A DNA stretch of 27,452 nucleotides. Source: CAKXIK01 sp050947015. GTDB lineage: Bacteria > Bacillota > Clostridia > Oscillospirales > Acutalibacteraceae. How positions within the stretch are numbered: the stretch's first letter is position 1; the number at the start of each line of letters is the position of its first letter. Location: positions 1 to 27,452 of the forward strand of contig JBMNVT010000026.1 in the NCBI GenBank assembly GCA_050947015.1, read 5' to 3'. Below, one piece after another: positions 23,263 to 27,452 of this stretch. Under the pieces are notes generated by a model that saw only the letters and a list, made by a program, of their open reading frames with translations, was not told the DNA's origin and searched no databases. Made by a program: the position numbers and the translations under genes.

Positions 23263-25822
23263 GCTCTTTTTCCGCCTGTTCCGTTACAAAATACTCCCGT
23301 TCGCCGCAGACAACATGTTCGCCGCCCTGCGCCGCAAAAATGCCTTCGATCGTTTTTCCGTTTGAAAGATACAGTCTTCCTTTGCCGCAAAGCTTTCCGC
23401 TTTCAAAGTTTCCGGTGCAGCAATGGTCGGCAAACAGCAGGGTCCCTCCCCCCTGCGGCTTTCCGCCGCGCCAGTGTCCGGAATAAACGCCGCCCTCAAA
23501 CGGCTGCTCTACCACGCAGTGCTGCTCCGGCGCAGCGAGCGTTTCATAGGTAGAGCCGCAAAGCTCCGCCGGGCAGCAGAGTTCCTCCATCGCCTGCACC
23601 AGCACCGGGACCGGCTGCACCAGTCTGCCCCCGCTGAAAATCCCCTGAGCGGCGCATTCACAGTTCTTCCCCAGCAGCCTGCCCATGCCGCTGCGTTCCC
23701 CGCAGGCAACCGCGCCGATGTATTCTGGCTCGCCCTCCCCGTTGTATTCCAGCATATAAACCGGCTCGCCGTTTTTGCAGAGCATCTCACGCAGCAGCCT
23801 GCCGTCGCGGTATTCGTTGACCCGACCGCTGTGCACACCGTTTTCAAAGCATCCCGCAAACACGGGCTCGCCGCCGCGATACTCCACACCGCAGCCGTGT
23901 CGCACACCGTTTTTCCACTGGCCGAAATAGATAGGCTTTCCCTCGTGGAACGCCGCGCCCACACCGCAGCGTGCGCCCTCGGCAAACGCGCCGACATAAA
24001 CCACCGCGCCGTTTTCCAGCTGTTTTCCATTGCCGTGGAACCGACCGCGCACAAAATCGCCCTCGTATACCGCTTCGCCGTTTTCATACAGAGTGCCGCG
24101 CCCTTGGCGCACGGAATCGGCAAATGCGCCGCGGTACAGCATCATCCCCGCGGCATTGTACTGAACGGCGGTTCCAGTCAGTGTACCGTTTTCAAACTTC
24201 CCGTCAATCCGCTCGCCGGAAGGCAAAAACAAAGAACCTTTGCCGCAGCGAACCCCGTTGATCCATTCTCCCTCGTAAACTTTTGCGCCTGTTTCGTCGT
24301 ATTCCGCCGCAAAACCGGATTCCGCACTGCCCACCAGCCGGTGACCGTTCGCCAGTGAAAGCGTTCCTTCTCCGCTGTGTCTGCCGGCGCTCCAGCCGCC
24401 TGAATAGACCGGTTTTCCCTGCTCAAAGGCCGTTCCGAAACCGCTGCGTTCCCCGGCCCTCCACTCACCCTCATACAAAAGCGCACCGTGTTCGTCCAGT
24501 TCCATCCCTCTGCCTTCGGGGAGATCTGCCTGCCACATGCCGACGTAACGGTGACCTTCTCCGCCCCACTTTGCCACACCGAACCCGCTGCGCTGTTCCC
24601 CGGTCATGTGGCCGGCAAACAGCAGCTCGCCGTCAGCACCGAAGATGCAGTTTTCACCCTCCGGCAGCTCCGGGTCCTGCGAAGCGCTGTCCTCAAACCG
24701 AACGCGTACCGTTCCGTCGTCGCCCTGCCCGGTCATCACCCCGCAGCGTCCACCGTAAAGCCAAACGCCCGCAAATGCGCTGCGGCTTTTCAAATCGGCT
24801 CCGACGCCAAAGCCGTCGCGTTCCCCCGCGCGCACACCGCCCGCATACACCTGTGTTCCGTCGCGGCTGAATTCCAAAAGCAGAGAGCTTTTTTCGTCTT
24901 CAAAAAACCGGCGTTCCACATCGGCTTCTGCCGGAGGTTCCGGAGAAGCCTCCCGTTCCGGAAACAACTCCTCCAAAGGGGGCGGCATTTCCTGTTTTTC
25001 CGGCGGCGCTTTTTGCCGTTCGGCCGGGCTTTGCTGCTGTGCGTCGGACAACAGTTCCTCCGCGCTGGGCAGCAGAAGCTCTGCGCTTTCCGCCGGAGCC
25101 GAACCGAACATTTCATCGAGAAGGCCGGTTTTTTCACTTTCCAGCGGCAGCGCATCCGGCTGCGGATCATCTTCACCGGAGCTTATCTGCGCGGCCACAT
25201 ACGTCGCCGACGCCGTAGTGCGCAGCCCGCACCGGTTCGCCTGCTGCGCCAGCCGTTCCTCATAATAACAGAGTGCGCCGGACTGCGTAAACGCCACCGC
25301 CTGCGGCAGACCAAAATCTCTGGTAACCGCCCGAAGTTCCTCCGGGGCATTCCAATTGACCGCAGGGCACGCCACCAGCTTCAGGCTGCGCACGGAGCGA
25401 TCCTCTGAAATGACCTGCTGCACCAGCAGATCATTTTCTCCGCCGCGCTGCGCCTGAGCGCTGAGAAGCCCATCGCGGTATTCTGTAACGCCAAGCCATC
25501 CATCGGCAGCCGAATACTGCTCTTCGCGCGCAACTTCTCCTTTATTGTCAAAGGTCAGCACCGAATAACTGCCGTCCCTGCTGCAAACCAGCTTCTGCAC
25601 GATCCGCCGACCCTCGCGAACGATCCAGACAGGTTTTTTTCCGCTGAATCGGTACTGGCAGTTCATGCCAATGCCATCCGTTTCAATTTCTTTGCGCAGA
25701 ACACGTCCCCCGTCCCCTTGCGGGTCGGCAAAAAAGGCCCGCCGTGCTTCCAAAAACACGGTGTCCTCCCGGTTCGGCTGTCCGTCGCAAAACAGCCTGA
25801 GAAAAATAATTCTTTCCTGCAC
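23255..25822 (-). CDS. Large MORN-repeat protein
   Basis: About 855 residues. The first 210 form an unrecognised domain (QERIIFLRLFCDGQPNRED to about TASATYVA). Residues about 215-310 are a Pro/Glu/Ser-rich linker, likely disordered. From about 322 to 835 there are some 17-19 repeats of the MORN type, roughly 22-24 residues each (YEGEWRAGERSGFGT, YSGGWSAGRHSGEGT, YEGEWINGVRCGKGS and so on). No signal peptide or membrane helix is seen, so it is presumably cytoplasmic. MORN repeats in eukaryotes bind lipids or act as dimerising scaffolds; in bacteria their role is mostly unknown. I chose GTG 25822, which has GAGAGGGG (25831-25838) 8 bases upstream. ATG 25855 lies almost on the predicted transcript start and lacks a site. 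The downstream HAD gene overlaps it. Confidence 0.85.
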   Translation of the reverse strand: MQERIIFLRLFCDGQPNREDTVFLEARRAFFADPQGDGGRVLRKEIETDGIGMNCQYRFSGKKPVWIVREGRRIVQKLVCSRDGSYSVLTFDNKGEVAREEQYSAADGWLGVTEYRDGLLSAQAQRGGENDLLVQQVISEDRSVRSLKLVACPAVNWNAPEELRAVTRDFGLPQAVAFTQSGALCYYEERLAQQANRCGLRTTASATYVAAQISSGEDDPQPDALPLESEKTGLLDEMFGSAPAESAELLLPSAEELLSDAQQQSPAERQKAPPEKQEMPPPLEELFPEREASPEPPAEADVERRFFEDEKSSLLLEFSRDGTQVYAGGVRAGERDGFGVGADLKSRSAFAGVWLYGGRCGVMTGQGDDGTVRVRFEDSASQDPELPEGENCIFGADGELLFAGHMTGEQRSGFGVAKWGGEGHRYVGMWQADLPEGRGMELDEHGALLYEGEWRAGERSGFGTAFEQGKPVYSGGWSAGRHSGEGTLSLANGHRLVGSAESGFAAEYDETGAKVYEGEWINGVRCGKGSLFLPSGERIDGKFENGTLTGTAVQYNAAGMMLYRGAFADSVRQGRGTLYENGEAVYEGDFVRGRFHGNGKQLENGAVVYVGAFAEGARCGVGAAFHEGKPIYFGQWKNGVRHGCGVEYRGGEPVFAGCFENGVHSGRVNEYRDGRLLREMLCKNGEPVYMLEYNGEGEPEYIGAVACGERSGMGRLLGKNCECAAQGIFSGGRLVQPVPVLVQAMEELCCPAELCGSTYETLAAPEQHCVVEQPFEGGVYSGHWRGGKPQGGGTLLFADHCCTGNFESGKLCGKGRLYLSNGKTIEGIFAAQGGEHVVCGEREYFVTEQAEKEHG

Positions 25823-25845
25823 TTCGGCGTCCCCTCTCTTTTCTG

Positions 25846-25874
25846 TTGCACTCATCGTACCCTAATGATATAAT
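25846..25874 (+). promoter_or_regulatory. cinA promoter
   Basis: TTGCAC (25846-25851) and a perfect TATAAT (25869-25874) are separated by 17 bases. Transcription would start near 25881, giving a leader of about 126 bases. Its -10 overlaps the -10 of the opposing MORN gene promoter. Confidence 0.8.
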
Positions 25875-25893
25875 AAATTCATTGTTTTTGCAA
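25865..25893 (-). promoter_or_regulatory. Promoter of the MORN-repeat gene
   Basis: On the minus strand TTGCAA (25888-25893) is followed after 17 bases by TATCAT (25865-25870). Transcription would start near 25858, supporting the GTG start at 25822. Confidence 0.7.
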
Positions 25894-25927
25894 GAAAAGC
25901 GCAGAATTACCGGCATATTTTTCACGT

Positions 25928-25952
25928 GCCGTCCGCCTTTTGCGGGCACGGC
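25928..25952 (+). repeat. Hairpin in the cinA leader
   Basis: GCCGT (25928-25932) pairs with ACGGC (25948-25952) and CCGC (25933-25936) with GCGG (25942-25945), with a two-base bulge on the right arm. No T run follows, so it is not a terminator. Its role is unknown. Confidence 0.4.
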
Positions 25953-26006
25953 AGGCAGGATGCTTTTGCAAAAGTATCCGCAAACAGAAAGGGACGTGAG
26001 TTTTGG

Positions 26007-27269
26007 ATGAAGGCAGAAATTCTTTGCGTCGGAACAGAGCTGCTGCTTGGGGATATTGTCAACACGAATGCACAGGTGATTGCGCAGGGGCTCGCCTCCA
26101 TTGGCGTCAATGTGTTTCACCAGTCGGTGGTCGGCGACAACGACGCGCGGCTGAAAACCGCCCTGCAGGACGCCCTGGAGCAGTGCGACTGTGTCATCAC
26201 CACCGGAGGGCTTGGACCGACGTATGACGATTTGACAAAGGAAACGGCAGCCGGGCTTTTCGGGAGAAAAATGGTTTTGGATGAACCTTCTCTCCGTCGG
26301 ATTGAAGCGTTCTTTGCCCGAATCGGCCGCCCGATGACCGACAACAACCGCAAGCAGGCAATGATGCCGGAAGGGGCACACGTTCTGCCGAACGAAAACG
26401 GCACCGCTCCGGGGCTGATTCTGGAGCAGAACGGCAAACGTTTGATCCTGCTGCCGGGTCCCCCGCGGGAAATGCGCCCGATGTTTGAACGTCAGGTGCT
26501 GCCCCTGCTTGCGGCACTGACCGGGAAAACGCTGCTTTCTCGGTCGGTGCATCTCTTCGGCGTGGGAGAATCCGCCGTGGAGGATCGTCTTCGCAGTCGG
26601 ATGCTTGCGCTGCAGAACCCGACGCTTGCCCCTTACGCAAAGGATGGCGAGGTTTTGCTCCGGGTCACGGCATCCGCCGAAAGCAAAGCCGAAGCCGACC
26701 GCTTGATCGAACCCGTGGTGCGGGAGATCTGCGAGCAGTTCGGTGATGCCGTTTACGGGGTGGATATCGGAAGCCTGCAGGCTGCGGTGGTCCGCGCGCT
26801 GAACGAAAAGCATCTGATGCTCGCTTCGGCCGAAAGCTGCACCGGCGGGCTGATCTCCAAACGGATCACCGAAATTCCCGGCAGCTCCGCCGTCTTCCAC
26901 TGCGGGGTCTGTTCTTACGCAAACAAAATCAAAGAGAAGCTGCTCGGCGTCCGGCACGAAACGTTGGAACGGTACGGTGCCGTTTCGGAACAGACGGCCG
27001 CCGAAATGGCCGCCGGAGTCCGCGCGCTTTCTGGCGCCGATCTCGCCGTTTCCACCACAGGACTTGCCGGTCCCGGCGGCGGCAGCGCCGAAAAACCGGT
27101 CGGTCTGGTCTATGTCGGCGTGTCGAGCAAAAATTTCAGCACCGTGCGCCGCCTGACGCTCGGCCGCGGCTACGGCGACGAGCGCGAATACATCCGTACC
27201 GTCGCGGCATCCCACGCGCTTTTCCTTGCGCTGCAGGCCATTCGTCTGGCCGACCCCGGTCAGTCCTGA
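26007..27269 (+). CDS. cinA: CinA competence/damage-inducible protein
   Basis: A 420-residue CinA. The N-terminal molybdopterin-binding-like domain (COG1058) has VGTELLLGDIVNTNAQ (residues 9-24) and TTGGLGPTYDD (65-75). The C-terminal PncC-type domain has ASAESCTGGLISKRITEIPGSSAVF and STTGLAGPGGGS. Family members act in pyridine nucleotide recycling (NMN deamidase, with ADP-ribose pyrophosphatase activity in some N-terminal domains); the gene is competence-induced with recA in some Gram-positives. ATG 26007 begins the family N-terminus; the ribosome binding site is weak (AGGGACGTGAG upstream). In many Firmicutes recA follows; it would lie beyond this window. Confidence 0.94.
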   Translation: MKAEILCVGTELLLGDIVNTNAQVIAQGLASIGVNVFHQSVVGDNDARLKTALQDALEQCDCVITTGGLGPTYDDLTKETAAGLFGRKMVLDEPSLRRIEAFFARIGRPMTDNNRKQAMMPEGAHVLPNENGTAPGLILEQNGKRLILLPGPPREMRPMFERQVLPLLAALTGKTLLSRSVHLFGVGESAVEDRLRSRMLALQNPTLAPYAKDGEVLLRVTASAESKAEADRLIEPVVREICEQFGDAVYGVDIGSLQAAVVRALNEKHLMLASAESCTGGLISKRITEIPGSSAVFHCGVCSYANKIKEKLLGVRHETLERYGAVSEQTAAEMAAGVRALSGADLAVSTTGLAGPGGGSAEKPVGLVYVGVSSKNFSTVRRLTLGRGYGDEREYIRTVAASHALFLALQAIRLADPGQS

Positions 27270-27452
27270 ACAGAACGGCTGCAAAAAAGCAAAACGGGCA
27301 AAGAAAATTGACCGAATTTAAAATTGTGTAGGTTTGTCAATGATGTGTTACACATTAGGGAAAGAAAATAGGACAGCTTTGGGAGAGATCCAGTTGAGAG
27401 GACGCATGGGAAAATTGTTGTAATGCCTTTGCCAGACAGCGAGCTGTCTGGC
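27270..27452. other. Intergenic region after cinA with two inverted repeats
   Basis: No gene is supported here. The stretch contains ATGTG-TTA-CACAT (27343-27355), a perfect small palindrome that could be an operator. At the window edge, GCCAGACAGC (27431-27440) and GCTGTCTGGC (27443-27452) form a perfect ten-base stem that may be a terminator; any T run would be outside the window. Between them a 9-codon frame starts at a TTG near 27393, after GGGAGAG, and ends about ten bases before the stem. No convincing promoter was found. Confidence 0.5.

Noticed and set aside
23255..25855. Start of the MORN protein at ATG 25855
   Set aside because: It would lie about three bases after the predicted transcript start and lacks a ribosome binding site; GTG 25822 has GAGAGGGG at the right distance.
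25683..27284. 533-codon minus-strand frame
   Set aside because: Antisense shadow of cinA; the plus strand has all CinA motifs and a good promoter.
1..27452. CRISPR array, tRNA, rRNA or prophage attachment site
   Set aside because: No spaced direct repeats, cloverleaf sequences or integrase genes were seen on reading both strands.

Overview
The window looks like chromosome from a spore-forming, moderately GC-rich Clostridia, probably of the Oscillospirales/Ruminococcaceae type. The evidence is the Gram-positive rimP-nusA-ylxR-ylxQ-infB-rbfA gene order with nrnA, truB and ribF behind it, rpsO and pnp with an MlpA-like M16 peptidase, a spoVT homologue, and good AAGGAGG-type ribosome binding sites. 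Vegetative promoters of the TTGnnn-17-TATAAT type recur in almost every intergenic gap. The genus cannot be fixed from this sequence alone.

Layout. Positions 1-2510 are an accessory-looking edge: an AT-rich stretch, an MFS transporter whose N-terminus is cut away, an AT-rich DinB-like gene with its own promoter and terminator, and a short remnant resembling the start of an IS256-family transposase, abutting the next gene. Positions 2510-5001 hold a dCMP deaminase gene (minus strand) diverging from a cdd-ksgA-membrane protein operon (plus strand). A bidirectional terminator separates that operon from tspO. Positions 5746-18137 are a long minus-strand block for translation and RNA metabolism: rimP, nusA, ylxR (rnpM), ylxQ, infB, rbfA, nrnA, truB and ribF from one promoter; rpsO from a second, strong promoter with a structured leader; then pnp and an M16 peptidase gene. 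spoVT lies upstream of rimP.

Positions 19160-22461 are a four-gene plus-strand operon with a consensus promoter: a TIM-barrel sugar isomerase/epimerase, a cyclase/formamidase-family protein, an AAC(3)-type acyltransferase with a cysteine-rich tail, and a second, degenerate TIM-barrel protein. I do not recognise it as a described pathway. A bidirectional terminator separates it from a minus-strand pair: a large MORN-repeat protein (about 855 residues, some 17-19 repeats) and an overlapping HAD phosphatase. The MORN gene diverges from cinA, and their promoters face each other with overlapping -10 boxes. After cinA is a short intergenic piece ending in a perfect hairpin at the window edge.

The best candidates for undescribed biology are the four-gene operon (with several replaced active-site residues and a duplicated CX4CX2C tail) and the MORN/HAD pair. 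The regulatory points of most interest are a terminator-like hairpin at the very start of the rimP-nusA transcript, the rpsO leader, and the terminator just ahead of the M16 peptidase gene.
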